Origin: Nocardioides alcanivorans | GTDB lineage: Bacteria > Actinomycetota > Actinomycetes > Propionibacteriales > Nocardioidaceae | Direction of reading: 5' to 3' | DNA length: 64,000 bases | NCBI RefSeq assembly: GCF_021555175.1 | Contig: NZ_JAKGRW010000006.1 | Location: 248,001-312,000 of the forward strand | Part shown: one piece after another, positions 39,818 to 49,760 of the stretch | Numbering within the stretch: position 1 is the first letter of the stretch | Layout of the letters: each line of letters begins with the position of its first letter | Notes under the pieces: model-generated | The model's database searches: none | What the model was told of the DNA's origin: nothing | Seen by the model: only the letters and a program-made list of their open reading frames with translations | Program-made: the position numbers and the translations under genes

Positions 39818-40969
39818 GTGCCGCTGCATGCCACCCGAAAGCCCGCACTGCTGGTGCTGGAAGACGGCCGCGCTTTCCGCGGCCAGGCCTACGGAGCCGA
39901 GGGTGAAACCTTCGGCGAAGCCGTGTTCTCCACCGGGATGACCGGTTATCAGGAGACCTTGACCGACCCGTCCTACCACCGTCAGGTGGTCGTGATGACG
40001 GCTCCGCACGTCGGCAACACCGGCATGAACGACGAGGACCCCGAGTCCCGTCGCATCTGGGTCGCCGGCTACGTCGTCCGTGACCCCGCTCGGACGCCGT
40101 CCAACTGGCGCTCGCGCCGCAGCCTCGACGAGGAGCTGCGCGACCAGGGGGTCGTCGGCATCTCCGGTATCGACACCCGCGCACTCACCCGCCACCTGCG
40201 CGAGCGCGGCGCCATGAGGGTGGGCATCTCCACCACGGAGACCGACCCCGAGGCCCTGCTGACTCGGGTCCTGGACAGCGCCGCGATGACCGGCGCCAAC
40301 CTCTCCGACGCGGTCTCCACCCAAGAGGCGTACGTCGTGCCGGCTGTCGGTGGAGCTCCGCGCTTCCGTGTCGCCGCACTCGACCTCGGCCTCAAGGCCA
40401 ACACCCCGCGCATGATGAGCGAGCGTGGCATCGAGGTGCACGTGCTGCCCGCGACCGCCACCCTCGACGACGTGCGTGCCGTCGAGCCCGATGGGCTCTT
40501 CTTCTCCAACGGTCCGGGCGACCCGTCGGCCACCACCGGCCAGGTTGAGCTGTTGCAGGCCGCGCTCGCCGAGCAGATCCCCTACTTCGGCATCTGCTTC
40601 GGCAACCAGCTCTTCGGCCGTGCCCTGGGCTTCGACACCTACAAGCTCAAGTACGGGCACCGTGGCATCAACCAACCGGTGATGGACCGCACCACCGGCA
40701 AGGTCGAGGTCACCGCCCACAACCACGGCTTCGCCGTCGACGCGCCGCTCGACGCCGACACCTCCACCGACTACGGGATCGCCCGGGTCAGCCACGTCTG
40801 CCTCAACGACGACGTGGTCGAGGGACTCGAGCTCCGCAGTCCCGAAGGGGCCCTCAAGGCCTTCTCGGTGCAGTACCACCCGGAGGCGGCGGCCGGGCCG
40901 CACGATGCGGCGTACCTCTTCGACCGCTTCACCCAGCTCATGACCGACGTGAAGGCGGAGGAGGCCTGA
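39818..40969 (+). CDS. carA: Carbamoyl-phosphate synthase small chain
   Basis: Glutaminase subunit supplying ammonia to CarB; 383 residues. N-terminal CPSase domain ([21 protein letters not shown]), then a class I glutamine amidotransferase domain with the nucleophile in [13 protein letters not shown] near residue 257 and the His/Glu pair in [15 protein letters not shown] 39818 is fixed by the strong Shine-Dalgarno in the leader. One base separates it from carB. Confidence 0.96.
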   Translation: MPLHATRKPALLVLEDGRAFRGQAYGAEGETFGEAVFSTGMTGYQETLTDPSYHRQVVVMTAPHVGNTGMNDEDPESRRIWVAGYVVRDPARTPSNWRSRRSLDEELRDQGVVGISGIDTRALTRHLRERGAMRVGISTTETDPEALLTRVLDSAAMTGANLSDAVSTQEAYVVPAVGGAPRFRVAALDLGLKANTPRMMSERGIEVHVLPATATLDDVRAVEPDGLFFSNGPGDPSATTGQVELLQAALAEQIPYFGICFGNQLFGRALGFDTYKLKYGHRGINQPVMDRTTGKVEVTAHNHGFAVDAPLDADTSTDYGIARVSHVCLNDDVVEGLELRSPEGALKAFSVQYHPEAAAGPHDAAYLFDRFTQLMTDVKAEEA

Positions 40970-40970
40970 G

Positions 40971-43900
40971 ATGCCGAAGCGTGAAGACATCAAGTCGGTC
41001 CTGGTGATCGGCTCCGGCCCCATCGTGATCGGGCAGGCCTGCGAGTTCGACTACTCCGGCACGCAGGCGTGCCGGGTGCTCAAGGAGGAGGGCCTGCGGG
41101 TCATCCTCGTCAACTCCAACCCGGCCACGATCATGACCGACCCGGAGTTCGCCGACGCCACCTACGTCGAGCCGATCACCCCGGAGTTCGTCGAGAAGGT
41201 CATCGCCAAGGAGCGTCCCGACGCGATCCTGCCGACCCTCGGCGGCCAGACCGCCCTCAACACCGCCACCGCACTCCACGAGAACGGCGTGCTGGAGAAG
41301 TACGACGTCGAGATGATCGGCGCCAGCTTCGAGGCGATCCACCGCGGTGAGAACCGCGAGCTCTTCAACGAGATCGTGCACAAGGTCGGCGGCGAGGTTG
41401 CTCGCTCCTTCGTGTGCCACTCGATGGACGAGGTCGAGACGGCCACCGCTGAGCTCGGCTACCCGGTCGTCGTGCGCCCGTCCTTCACCATGGGCGGCCT
41501 CGGTTCGGGCATCGCCTACGACCAGGACGACCTGGCCCGTATCGCCGGCGCCGGCCTCTCCGCCAGCCCGACCACCGAGGTGTTGATCGAGGAGTCGATC
41601 ATCGGGTGGAAGGAGTACGAGCTGGAGGTGATGCGCGACAAGGCCGACAACGTCGTCATCATCTGCTCGATCGAGAACTTCGACCCGATGGGCGTACACA
41701 CCGGTGACTCGATCACCGTGGCGCCCGCGATGACCCTGACCGACCGGGAGTACCAGCACCTGCGTGACCTGGCGATCGGCATCATTCGCGAGGTCGGTGT
41801 CGACACCGGTGGCTGCAACATCCAGTACGCCGTCAACCCGGCCGACGGCCGCGTCATCGTCATCGAGATGAACCCGCGGGTCTCGCGTTCCTCGGCGCTG
41901 GCCTCGAAGGCGACGGGCTTCCCGATCGCCAAGATCGCGGCCAAGGTCGCCGTCGGCTACACCCTCGATGAGATTCCCAACGACATCACCGAAGAGACGC
42001 CGGCGAGCTTCGAGCCGACCCTCGACTACGTGGTCGTGAAGGTCCCGCGTTTCGCGTTCGAGAAGTTCCCGACCGCCGATCCCACGTTGACCACCCACAT
42101 GAAGTCGGTCGGCGAGGCGATGGCCATCGGCCGCAACTTCACCGAGTCGCTCAACAAGGCGCTGCGCAGCCAGGAGAAGAAGGGGGCCCAGTTCGACTTC
42201 GGGCCCCTCGCCGATGCCGTGACACTCGACGAGCTCCTCGAGACGATCAAGGTGCCGCACGACGGGCGCATCCAGGAGGTCATGGCGGCGATCCGCCGCG
42301 GGGCCACCCAGGAGCAGATCCACGACGCCACCAAGATCGACCCGTGGTTCGTCGACCAGCTCTTCCTCATCAACGAGGTGGCTGACGAGGTTGCCGCCGC
42401 GGAGACCCTCGACGCCGACGTGCTCCGTCACGCCAAGCGTCACGGATTCTCCGACCTGCAGATCGCGCAGCTGAGGGTCTCGACAAGCTCGACCAACGGG
42501 ACGGGCTCGACCAACGGGACGGGCTCGACCAACGGGACGGGCTCGACCAACGTGACCGAGGCCGAGGTCCGTGCGGCCCGCCACGCTGCTGGCGTACGCC
42601 CGGTCTACAAGACGGTCGACACCTGCGCCGCCGAGTTCGCTGCGCGCACGCCGTATCACTACTCGTCCTACGACGAGGAGACCGAGGTGCACCCCCGGCC
42701 CGAGGGCAAGCAGGCCGTCATCATCCTGGGCTCCGGCCCGAACCGCATCGGTCAGGGCATCGAGTTCGACTACTCGTGCGTGCACGCGTCCCTGGCGCTC
42801 GCCGAGGCCGGCTACGAGACCATCATGGTCAACTGCAACCCCGAGACGGTCTCCACCGACTACGACACCTCCGACCGGCTCTACTTCGAGCCGCTCACGT
42901 TGGAGGACGTGCTCGAGATCTACGAGGCGGAGAAGGCGGCGGGTCCGATCGCCGGCGTCATCGCCACTCTCGGCGGCCAGACGCCGCTGGGCCTGGCGCA
43001 GGGGCTGCAGGACGCCGGGGTCCCGATCGTGGGCACCAGCCCCGAGGCCATCGACCTGGCGGAGGAGCGGGGCGCCTTCGGGCGGGTCCTGGCCGAGGCC
43101 GGGCTGGTTGCGCCGAAGCACGGCACGGCTGTCTCCTACGAGGACGCCCGCGAGATCGCGCACACCATCGGCTACCCGGTGCTGGTGCGACCCTCCTACG
43201 TGCTCGGCGGTCGTGGCATGCAGATCGTCTACGGCGACGACGCCCTCGAGGCCTACATCGCCCAGGCGACCGAGATCAGCCCCGACCGTCCGGTCCTGGT
43301 CGACCGCTTCATCGACGATGCGGTCGAGATCGACGTCGACGCGCTCTACGACGGCAACGAGCTCTACCTGGGCGGCGTGATGGAGCACATCGAGGAGGCT
43401 GGCATCCACTCCGGCGACTCCTCCTGCGCGCTGCCGCCGATCACGTTGGGCGATGCCGAGATCTCGCGGATCCGCGAGGCCACCGAGGGCATCGCGCGCG
43501 GGGTCGGGGTGAAGGGCCTCATCAACATCCAGTTCGCGCTGGGCTCCGACGTGCTCTACGTGCTCGAGGCCAACCCGCGTGCGTCACGCACCGTGCCGTT
43601 CGTGTCCAAGGCGACCGGGACCCAGCTGGCCAAGGCGGCTGCTCGGCTGATGCTCGGTGAATCGATCGCCGAGCTGCGCGCGGCCGGTGTGCTGCCCGCC
43701 GAGGGCGACGGTGGCACGCTGCCCGCCGACTCCCCGATCGCGGTCAAGGAGGCGGTGCTGCCGTTCAATCGGTTCCGCACGAAGGAGGGTCACTTCGTCG
43801 ACACCGTGCTCGGCCCGGAGATGAAGTCGACCGGCGAGGTGATGGGCTTCGACTCCGACTTCGGGACGGCGTTCAGCAAGTCGCAGGCCGCTGCCTACGG

Positions 43901-44359
43901 TCCGCTGCCGACCACCGGCAAGGTCTTCATCTCGATCGCCAACCGCGACAAGCGCACGATGATCTTCCCGGCGCGGGTGCTGGCCGACTACGGCTTCGAG
44001 ATCCTCGCCACCCAGGGCACCGCCGAGGTGCTCCGCCGCAACGGCATCAACTCCACCGTGGTGCGCAAGCACTTCGAGGGGAGGGGCCGCAGGGTGAGAA
44101 GACCACCGTCCAGATGATCCTCGACGGCGAGGTCGACCTGATCGTCAACACCCCGCACGGCGCCACTGGCGGTGGTGACTCACGCGTCGACGGCTATGAG
44201 ATCCGCTCGGCCGCGGTGCTCACGGGGACGCCGTGCATCACCACGGTGCAGGGACTTGCTGCCGCGGTGCAGGGGATCGCCGCGGTCCGTGACGGCAACA
44301 TCGGCGTCCGCAGTCTCCAGGACTGGGCCAAGCTGCTCGGCCACGGGAGCGCCCGGTGA
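40971..44359 (+). CDS. carB: Carbamoyl-phosphate synthase large chain, with in-frame repeat insertion (one apparent frameshift)
   Basis: Makes carbamoyl phosphate for pyrimidines and arginine. Two ATP-grasp halves are clear (first with [19 protein letters not shown], second with [20 protein letters not shown]), then the C-terminal MGS-like allosteric domain. Residues about 502-527, near the end of the oligomerisation domain, are translated from the GGTCTCGACAAGCTCGACC repeat and three 18-nt units, giving STSSTN and repeated GTGSTN between QLR and [17 protein letters not shown]. The frame breaks at 44078-44081: GAGGGGAGG should read GAGGGCGAGG (H-F-E-G-E-G-P). Corrected length is 1129 residues, about 25 above expectation, matching the insertion. 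The insertion keeps the frame, so the protein is probably functional. Confidence 0.95.
42476..42552 (+). repeat. Dispersed repeat array inside carB coding sequence
   Basis: One long unit GGTCTCGACAAGCTCGACC at 42476-42494, followed by three tandem 18-nt units GGGACGGGCTCGACCAAC. The period of 18 (six codons) preserves the reading frame, unlike the 20- and 27-nt periods of the intergenic arrays. The element is clearly the same family as those at 17.8, 32.4 and 35.1 kb. Confidence 0.93.
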
Positions 44360-45519
44360 GGAGTCCCTACCGGGTCTTCTTCGACAAGGTGCTCACCCGC
44401 ACCGATGCCGAGCGTGCCCACCAGATGGCCTTCCGGGCCATCCGGTCGGCGCGCCCGGTGCTGGCGAGTCAGGTCGGCACGAAGCTGCGCGAGGCCGGCC
44501 GCGACATCACGCCCGAACCCGTGGTGGCCTTCGGCCTGACCTTCCCCAACCGGGTCGGACTGGCCGCCGGCTTCGACAAGAACGCCGTGGGCATCGACGC
44601 GCTCGGCGCCCTCGGCTTCGGGCACGTGGAGATCGGCACCGTCACCGGCCAGGCGCAGCCGGGCAACCCGAAGCCACGGCTCTTCCGGCTGCCCGACGAC
44701 CGGGCCGTCGTCAACCGGATGGGCTTCAACAACCACGGAGCCGAGGTCGTCGCCCATCGGTTGGCCGAGCGGGCGCAGATGCGGGTCCACGGCATCGCCA
44801 ACGGCCCGGTGCTCGGCGTCAACATCGGCAAGACCAAGGTCGTCCCCGACGACGACCTCGGTGCGGTGATCGCCGACTACGAGTTCTCGGCGAGACACCT
44901 GGCACCCCATGCCGACTACCTCGTCGTCAACGTCAGCTCGCCCAACACCCCGGGCCTGCGCAACCTGCAGGCCGTGGAGAAGCTCGAGCCGATCCTGACC
45001 GCCGTCCGTCGCACCGCTGACCAGGTCAGCACCCGCCGGGTGCCCTTGCTGGTCAAGATCGCGCCCGACCTGGCCGACGACGACGTCGACGCGGTGGCCG
45101 ATCTCGCCACCGCGATCGAGCTCGACGGCATGATCGCCACCAACACGACGGTCTCCCGTGAAGGGCTGCGCACCGACCCGAGCAAGGTCGACTCCCTGGG
45201 CGCTGGTGGCATCTCGGGCGCCCCCGTGCGCGACCGCGCGCTGGAGGTACTGCGAAGGCTCCGCGCGCGTGCCGACGACAAGGTGGAGCTGATCGGTGTC
45301 GGCGGCATCTCGACTCCCGAAGATGCGGCCGCCCGCATCGATGCGGGGGCGGTGCTGGTCCAGGGATACACCGGGTTCATCTACGACGGGCCGTTCTGGC
45401 CGACCCGCATCCTGGCGGGGCTGGGGGCTGATGGTCACCGGCCCGCTCTCGACCACGGCCGAGGTGTTGGCCGTGCGACCGCTGGGTGCCTTCGTGGCGC
45501 TCACGCTGGGAGTGGGTGA
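44356..45519 (+). CDS. pyrD: Dihydroorotate dehydrogenase (quinone), class 2
   Basis: Flavoenzyme oxidising dihydroorotate with quinone at the membrane. The N-terminal helical segment ([22 protein letters not shown]) for membrane association, [40 protein letters not shown] and the FMN-binding [18 protein letters not shown] are class 2 marks. As read it runs to 45519 with about 30 foreign residues overlapping pyrK. If the G-run at 45423-45427 is one base short, the gene ends ...LAGLGG with TGA at 45429-45431, overlapping the pyrK ATG. That 358-residue form is preferred. Start GTG overlaps carB. Confidence 0.93.
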   Translation: MRSPYRVFFDKVLTRTDAERAHQMAFRAIRSARPVLASQVGTKLREAGRDITPEPVVAFGLTFPNRVGLAAGFDKNAVGIDALGALGFGHVEIGTVTGQAQPGNPKPRLFRLPDDRAVVNRMGFNNHGAEVVAHRLAERAQMRVHGIANGPVLGVNIGKTKVVPDDDLGAVIADYEFSARHLAPHADYLVVNVSSPNTPGLRNLQAVEKLEPILTAVRRTADQVSTRRVPLLVKIAPDLADDDVDAVADLATAIELDGMIATNTTVSREGLRTDPSKVDSLGAGGISGAPVRDRALEVLRRLRARADDKVELIGVGGISTPEDAAARIDAGAVLVQGYTGFIYDGPFWPTRILAGLGADGHRPALDHGRGVGRATAGCLRGAHAGSG

Positions 45520-46258
45520 GGTCGCCGAACGGTGTCGACCGGGGCAGTTCCTCAGTCTTGCCGACCCGGACCCGACCCGGTTGCTGCGCCGTTCCGTACC
45601 GGTCCACCGGGCCGCGGGGATCGGCGTACGGCCGGGCAGCATCGAGATCGTCCTCGACCCGAGCGACGCCGCCGAGTCCGTCATCGCCGAGCTCGCCGTG
45701 GGCGCCCGCGTCCACGCCCTGGGCCCGCTCGGACGTCCCTTCGCGCTGCCCAAGGAAGCCGTTCCGTGCGTCGTCACGGGGGTCGGGCACCACGCAGCCG
45801 CACTCTTCGGTCTCGCCGACCGGCTGGCGGAGCGCGGATGCGCCGTCCACCTGCTGCTCGGAGCGTCGAGCGGCGCACACCTGCTGCCCACCCACGACCT
45901 GCGACGGACGGTCCGCTCGGTCACGGTCGTCACCCACGACGGCTCGGTGGGACAGCGAGCACGCGTCGATGACGTCCTGGGCGAGCTGCTGGTGCGCACC
46001 ACCGCAGCCGTCGTGTACGCCGGAGCCCCCGTCGCGACGCTGCATGCGGTGGCCGCCGTGGCCGAGGCCGCCGGAGCGTGGAGCCAGATGGCCGTGCCGG
46101 GAGACCACCCCTGCGGTACCGGCCTGTGCTCGGGGTGCCCCGTCCCTGTCGTCGGGGAGGACGGCGTCGGCCGCACCGTCCGCGGCTGCGCAGAGGGCCC
46201 TGTCTTCCGGGGCGACCGGGTGCGGTGGGACGACCTGATCGCTGAGGCGGTCGGATGA
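45431..46258 (+). CDS. pyrK: Dihydroorotate dehydrogenase electron-transfer subunit-like protein (PyrK)
   Basis: Iron-sulfur flavoprotein of the ferredoxin-NADP reductase family, 275 residues. FAD-binding block [11 protein letters not shown] with RRSVPVHRA, a nucleotide-binding half ([18 protein letters not shown]), and a C-terminal 2Fe-2S cluster motif C-x4-C-x2-C-x16-C ([10 protein letters not shown]... RGC). In class 1B systems PyrK passes electrons from PyrD to NAD. Here it follows a class 2 pyrD and precedes a second PyrD-like gene, so its real partner is uncertain. Confidence 0.85.
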   Translation: MVTGPLSTTAEVLAVRPLGAFVALTLGVGEVAERCRPGQFLSLADPDPTRLLRRSVPVHRAAGIGVRPGSIEIVLDPSDAAESVIAELAVGARVHALGPLGRPFALPKEAVPCVVTGVGHHAAALFGLADRLAERGCAVHLLLGASSGAHLLPTHDLRRTVRSVTVVTHDGSVGQRARVDDVLGELLVRTTAAVVYAGAPVATLHAVAAVAEAAGAWSQMAVPGDHPCGTGLCSGCPVPVVGEDGVGRTVRGCAEGPVFRGDRVRWDDLIAEAVG

Positions 46259-47064
46259 ATCCGCTCGCGTTCACCTCGCCGGTGGTGGTGGCCTCCGGCT
46301 GCGGCGGCACCGGACGCGACCTCGCTCCGTTCGACGGCCTGGCCGGCATCGGCGCGTTCATCACTCGTTCACTCACGCTCAACGCACGAACCGGCTGGCC
46401 CGCTCCACGGGTGAGCGCCTCCGACTCCGGCATCGTCCACGCCACCGGACTGCCCAACCCCGGACCGGAGCAGTTCCTGGCATTGGAACTGCCCCGACTC
46501 GTCGCCGACGGCATCGCCCCGATCGCCTCCTTGGCTGCCGGAACGGCGGCGGAGTGGGCAGAGCTGGCACACCTGCTGTCCCATGCACCGGGTCTGCGCG
46601 GGCTCGAGCTCAACCTCGCTGCCGACGCGGGGCTGCTCACCGACACGAGTCCGCAGCACCTGCAGCAGGTCGTCGCCGCGGTGCGGGCCCGGGTGCCGAC
46701 CGGGCTCCCCGTGATCGCCAAGCTGGGCTTCGACACCGACGGACTCGTGGCGAGCGCTCGGGCCGTCGTCGACGGTGGCGCCGACGCGGTCACCGTGGGT
46801 GGCGGCCTCCCCGCCCTCATGCCCGACGGCCGCCTCGGCAGCCTGGTCGGACCCGCGATCCAGCCCGTGGCACTGCGCGCCGTCGCGTCGGTCCACACAG
46901 CCCTTCCTGATGTTCCGGTGCTGGGCGCCGGAGGGATTCGCAGCGCCGCCGGGGCCCGGGCCTTCCTGTCCGCCGGTGCCAGCGCCGTCCAGATCGGCAG
47001 CGCCCTGCTCGCCGACCCCACCGCCGCCGCGCACATCGCGGCTGACCTCGAGGGAGACCGATGA
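46255..47064 (+). CDS. Dihydroorotate dehydrogenase-like protein (class 1B-related, divergent)
   Basis: A 269-residue TIM-barrel flavoprotein related to class 1B PyrD. Recognisable parts: [20 protein letters not shown] at the start, SLTLNARTGWPAPRV, ATGLPNPGPEQF (class 1B usually N-x-x-G-L-Q-N-P-G), and the FMN phosphate site VLGAGGIRSAAGARAFLSAGA. The segment normally reading N-x-S-C-P-N, with the adjacent catalytic cysteine region, is ELNLAADAG here, so key active-site residues appear absent. It overlaps pyrK and pyrF by four bases. It may be an altered or regulatory partner of PyrK, but its activity cannot be inferred. Confidence 0.75.
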   Translation: MNPLAFTSPVVVASGCGGTGRDLAPFDGLAGIGAFITRSLTLNARTGWPAPRVSASDSGIVHATGLPNPGPEQFLALELPRLVADGIAPIASLAAGTAAEWAELAHLLSHAPGLRGLELNLAADAGLLTDTSPQHLQQVVAAVRARVPTGLPVIAKLGFDTDGLVASARAVVDGGADAVTVGGGLPALMPDGRLGSLVGPAIQPVALRAVASVHTALPDVPVLGAGGIRSAAGARAFLSAGASAVQIGSALLADPTAAAHIAADLEGDR

Positions 47065-47887
47065 CCAGCTTCGGCAGTCGGCTGCACGCCGCCGTCCGTA
47101 CCCGGGGACCGTTGTGCGTGGGGATCGACCCGCACGCCTCACTGCTGTCCGCGTGGGGGATCGCCCACGATGTGGCCGGGCTCGAGCGGTTCTCGCTGAC
47201 GGTGGTCGAGGCCCTCGCTGACCGGGTGTCGGTGCTCAAGCCGCAGAGCGCCTTCTACGAGCGCTTCGGCAGCCGGGGCGTCGCCGTGCTGGAACGCACC
47301 ATCGCCGAGGCGCGGTCGGCCGGGGCGCTCGTGCTGCTCGACATCAAGCGCGGCGACATCGGGTCGACCTCGCAGGCCTACGCCGACGCCTATCTCGACG
47401 CCACGTCGCCGCTCTTCTCCGATGCGGTCACGGTGAGTCCCTATCTCGGGTTCGGCTCCGTGCAACCGATGCTCGACACCGCCCGGGCCAACGACGCGGG
47501 TGTGTTCGTGCTCGCGCTCACCTCCAACCCCGAGGGCCCGCAGTTCCAACACGCCACCACCGCCACCGGTCGCTCCGTGGGAGGCACCGTGCTCGACTCG
47601 CTCGCCGAGCTCAACGCGGGTGCCGAACCGCTGGGATCCTTCGGCGCCGTGGTCGGTGCCACCATCGGTGAGGTGGGGAGAGCTTCGACTTCAACGGTCC
47701 GATCCTCGCTCCCGGCGTGGGAGCGCAGGGTGGCACACCCGACGACGTACGCCGCGTGTTCGGCGCCGCTGCTGCCCACGTGCTGCCCTCGTCCTCGCGT
47801 GAGGTGCTGGGGGCCGGACCCACCGTTGCCGCACTGCGTGAGGCGGCCGCTCGGGGCAACGAACAGTTCGCCAGCCTGGTGCGATGA
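47061..47887 (+). CDS. pyrF: Orotidine 5'-phosphate decarboxylase (one apparent frameshift)
   Basis: Last step to UMP. It is the long actinobacterial type (275 residues after correction) with GIDPHASLL at the start, the catalytic lysine in LLDIKRGDIGSTSQAYAD and ALTSNPEG. The frame breaks at 47675-47678: GTGGGGAGAGC should read GTGGGCGAGAGC, leading on to F-N-G-P-I-L-A-P-G-V-G-A-Q-G-G. Its stop overlaps the next gene's ATG (ATGA). Confidence 0.94.
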
Positions 47888-48357
47888 GCCCGATGGACGT
47901 CTCCGCACGGCGCCGGGTCGGGGGAGCCGTGGTCCTGGCTGTCCTGGCGGGCTCGGCCCTCACCGGATGCCAACAGAGCGAGCAGGAACGCCGGGCCGAC
48001 TACTGCAAGGCGATCGCCGACGCCTCGGCGACCTTGACGCGCACTGCTGATGAAGGAGGCGCAGGAGCCTTCCTCGACGCCCTGCCGATCCTCGAGGAGC
48101 TGGCCCAGGGGTCACCGAGCGACCTCAAGGACGAGTGGCAGACCTATCTCACGTCGCTGCGCAACCTCCGCGACGTGCTCGCCGAGATCGCGGTCGACCC
48201 CGAGGAGCTCGCTGACGGCGTACCCACGAGGTTGTCGAAGGCAGAGCGCCAGCGGGTCCGTGGCGCGGTGCGCAACGTGCGCAGCGTGGAGACCCGGCAG
48301 GCGGCCCAGGGCATCACCCAACAGGCGCTCGACGTCTGCGACGTCCAGATCCTGTGA
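47884..48357 (+). CDS. Hypothetical lipoprotein
   Basis: A 157-residue protein with a lipoprotein signal: basic ARRRVGG, hydrophobic core, lipobox SALTGC with Cys near residue 29. The mature part is helical and charged with two further cysteines (DYCKAIAD and ALDVCDVQIL) that could bond. No family recognised. It overlaps pyrF by four bases and is probably co-transcribed with the pyrimidine unit. Confidence 0.82.
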   Translation: MSPMDVSARRRVGGAVVLAVLAGSALTGCQQSEQERRADYCKAIADASATLTRTADEGGAGAFLDALPILEELAQGSPSDLKDEWQTYLTSLRNLRDVLAEIAVDPEELADGVPTRLSKAERQRVRGAVRNVRSVETRQAAQGITQQALDVCDVQIL

Positions 48358-48407
48358 CCCGTCTGACGGGAGCCGCCCCGGCGTTGCCCCGTTTCGTCGG
48401 CTGTGAC

Positions 48408-48413
48408 TAGGGT
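48408..48413 (+). promoter_or_regulatory. -10 box TAGGGT before mIHF
   Basis: TAGGGT, 42 bases before the GTG at 48456, in the gap after the lipoprotein gene. The leader then contains ACGAGGAAACC as a ribosome-binding site. Confidence 0.45.
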
Positions 48414-48455
48414 GAGCGACACCCCACCCGCGCGCGAACGACGAGGAAACCACCC

Positions 48456-48776
48456 GTGGCACTGCCCCAGCTGACTCCCGAGCAACGCCAGGCGGCGTTG
48501 GACAAGGCCGCCGCCTCCCGACGGGAGCGGGCTGAGGTGAAGAACCGACTCAAGCACGCCGGCGCCTCGATCATCGACGTGATCCGCGAGGGCCAGGAGA
48601 ACGAGGTCGTCGGCAAGATGCGCGTCATCGACCTCCTGCAGGCGATGCCGGGCCTGGGCAAGGTGCGGGCGAGCCAGCTCATGGAGCGACTCAACATCGC
48701 TGAGAGCCGTCGGGTCCGGGGGCTGGGCGTCAAGCAGGTTGCGGCCCTCGAGGCCGAGTTCGCTGCGCGCGACTGA
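48456..48776 (+). CDS. mihF: Integration host factor, actinobacterial type (mIHF)
   Basis: Nucleoid-associated DNA-bending protein unrelated to proteobacterial IHF. The 106-residue protein starts [19 protein letters not shown] and contains the family DNA-binding block [24 protein letters not shown], a helix-two-turn-helix. GTG 48456 follows GAGGAAACC. mihF-gmk-rpoZ-coaBC-metK is a conserved actinobacterial order. Confidence 0.95.
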   Translation: MALPQLTPEQRQAALDKAAASRRERAEVKNRLKHAGASIIDVIREGQENEVVGKMRVIDLLQAMPGLGKVRASQLMERLNIAESRRVRGLGVKQVAALEAEFAARD

Positions 48777-48783
48777 GGGATCG

Positions 48784-49361
48784 ATGACTCAGCAGCCGGG
48801 ACAGCCGTCCCGTAGTCGGCTCGTGGTGCTGGCCGGACCCACTGCCGTGGGCAAGGGCACCGTGGCCAGCGTGATCCGTGACGAACATCCTGACGTGTGG
48901 ATCTCGGTCTCCGTGACCACGCGTGCCCCGCGCCCCGGGGAGGTGGACGGCGTCCACTACTGGTTCGTCTCCGACCAGCGCTTCGACGAGATGGTGGCGC
49001 AGGGGAGTTGCTGGAGTGGGCCGTGGTGCACTCCGCGGCCCGTTATGGCACGCCCCGCGGCCCCGTCGACGATGCGCTGGCGGCCGGACGCCCCGCGCTG
49101 CTGGAGATCGATCTCCAGGGCGCGCGCCAGGTGAAGGAGACGATGCCCGAGGCACTCTTCGTCTTCCTCAAGCCGCCGTCGTGGGAGGAACTGGTGCGCC
49201 GGCTGGTCGGCCGCGGCACCGAGACCGAGGAGGAACGCGAGCGTCGACTGGCCACGGCGCGGGTCGAACTGGCCTCCGAGAGCGAGTTCGACGTGGCCAT
49301 CGTCAACCACGAAGTTCGTGAAGCCGCGGGTGAGTTGCTAACCTTGATGCGGACCGTCTGA
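48784..49361 (+). CDS. gmk: Guanylate kinase (one apparent frameshift)
   Basis: ATP-dependent phosphorylation of GMP. P-loop [10 protein letters not shown] (the usual second Gly before Lys preserved), the GMP-binding [32 protein letters not shown] and [13 protein letters not shown]. The frame breaks at 49002-49005: CAGGGGAGTTG should read CAGGGCGAGTTG (Q-G-E-L-L-E-W), giving 192 residues. ATG 48784 follows the mIHF stop by seven bases. Confidence 0.94.
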
Positions 49362-49423
49362 CCAGCTCGGTCATTTCGCGGTCCCGGCTCCAACCCATCT
49401 CTTTGAACGTGAGGCCTCTTTAC

Positions 49424-49744
49424 GTGTCTGCCCCCAACGGTGAGGGTGTCACCCACCCGTCGATCGACGAACTGCTGACCAAGACGGACTCGAAGTACAA
49501 GCTCGTCCTCTACAGCTCCAAGCGCGCCCGGCAGATCAATGCCTACTACTCCCAGCTCGGCGAAGGCCTGCTGGAGTACGTCGGGCCCCTGGTCGACACC
49601 CACGTGCAGGAGAAGCCGCTGTCGATCGCGCTCCGCGAGATCAACGCCGACCTGCTGACCTGTGAAGACGTCGACCCGGCCGAGCTCGCCGCCGAGGAAG
49701 CTGCCGCCAAGGCCGCTGCCGAGGCTGCCTTCCCGACCGAGTGA
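49424..49744 (+). CDS. rpoZ: DNA-directed RNA polymerase omega subunit
   Basis: Small RNA polymerase subunit aiding beta-prime folding. The 106-residue product starts at GTG 49424 ([17 protein letters not shown]), chosen by similarity to the actinobacterial N-terminus; in-frame TTG 49403 and GTG 49409 are less likely. The block [20 protein letters not shown] is diagnostic. The C-terminus is Ala/Glu-rich. Confidence 0.95.
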   Translation: MSAPNGEGVTHPSIDELLTKTDSKYKLVLYSSKRARQINAYYSQLGEGLLEYVGPLVDTHVQEKPLSIALREINADLLTCEDVDPAELAAEEAAAKAAAEAAFPTE

Positions 49745-49760
49745 CCCTGCGGGTCCTCCG

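Noticed and set aside
45432..45519. A genuine 30-residue C-terminal extension on PyrD
   Set aside because: The extension overlaps pyrK out of frame, has Gly/Arg-rich shadow composition, and disappears if the G5 run at 45423-45427 is G6, as at many other sites.
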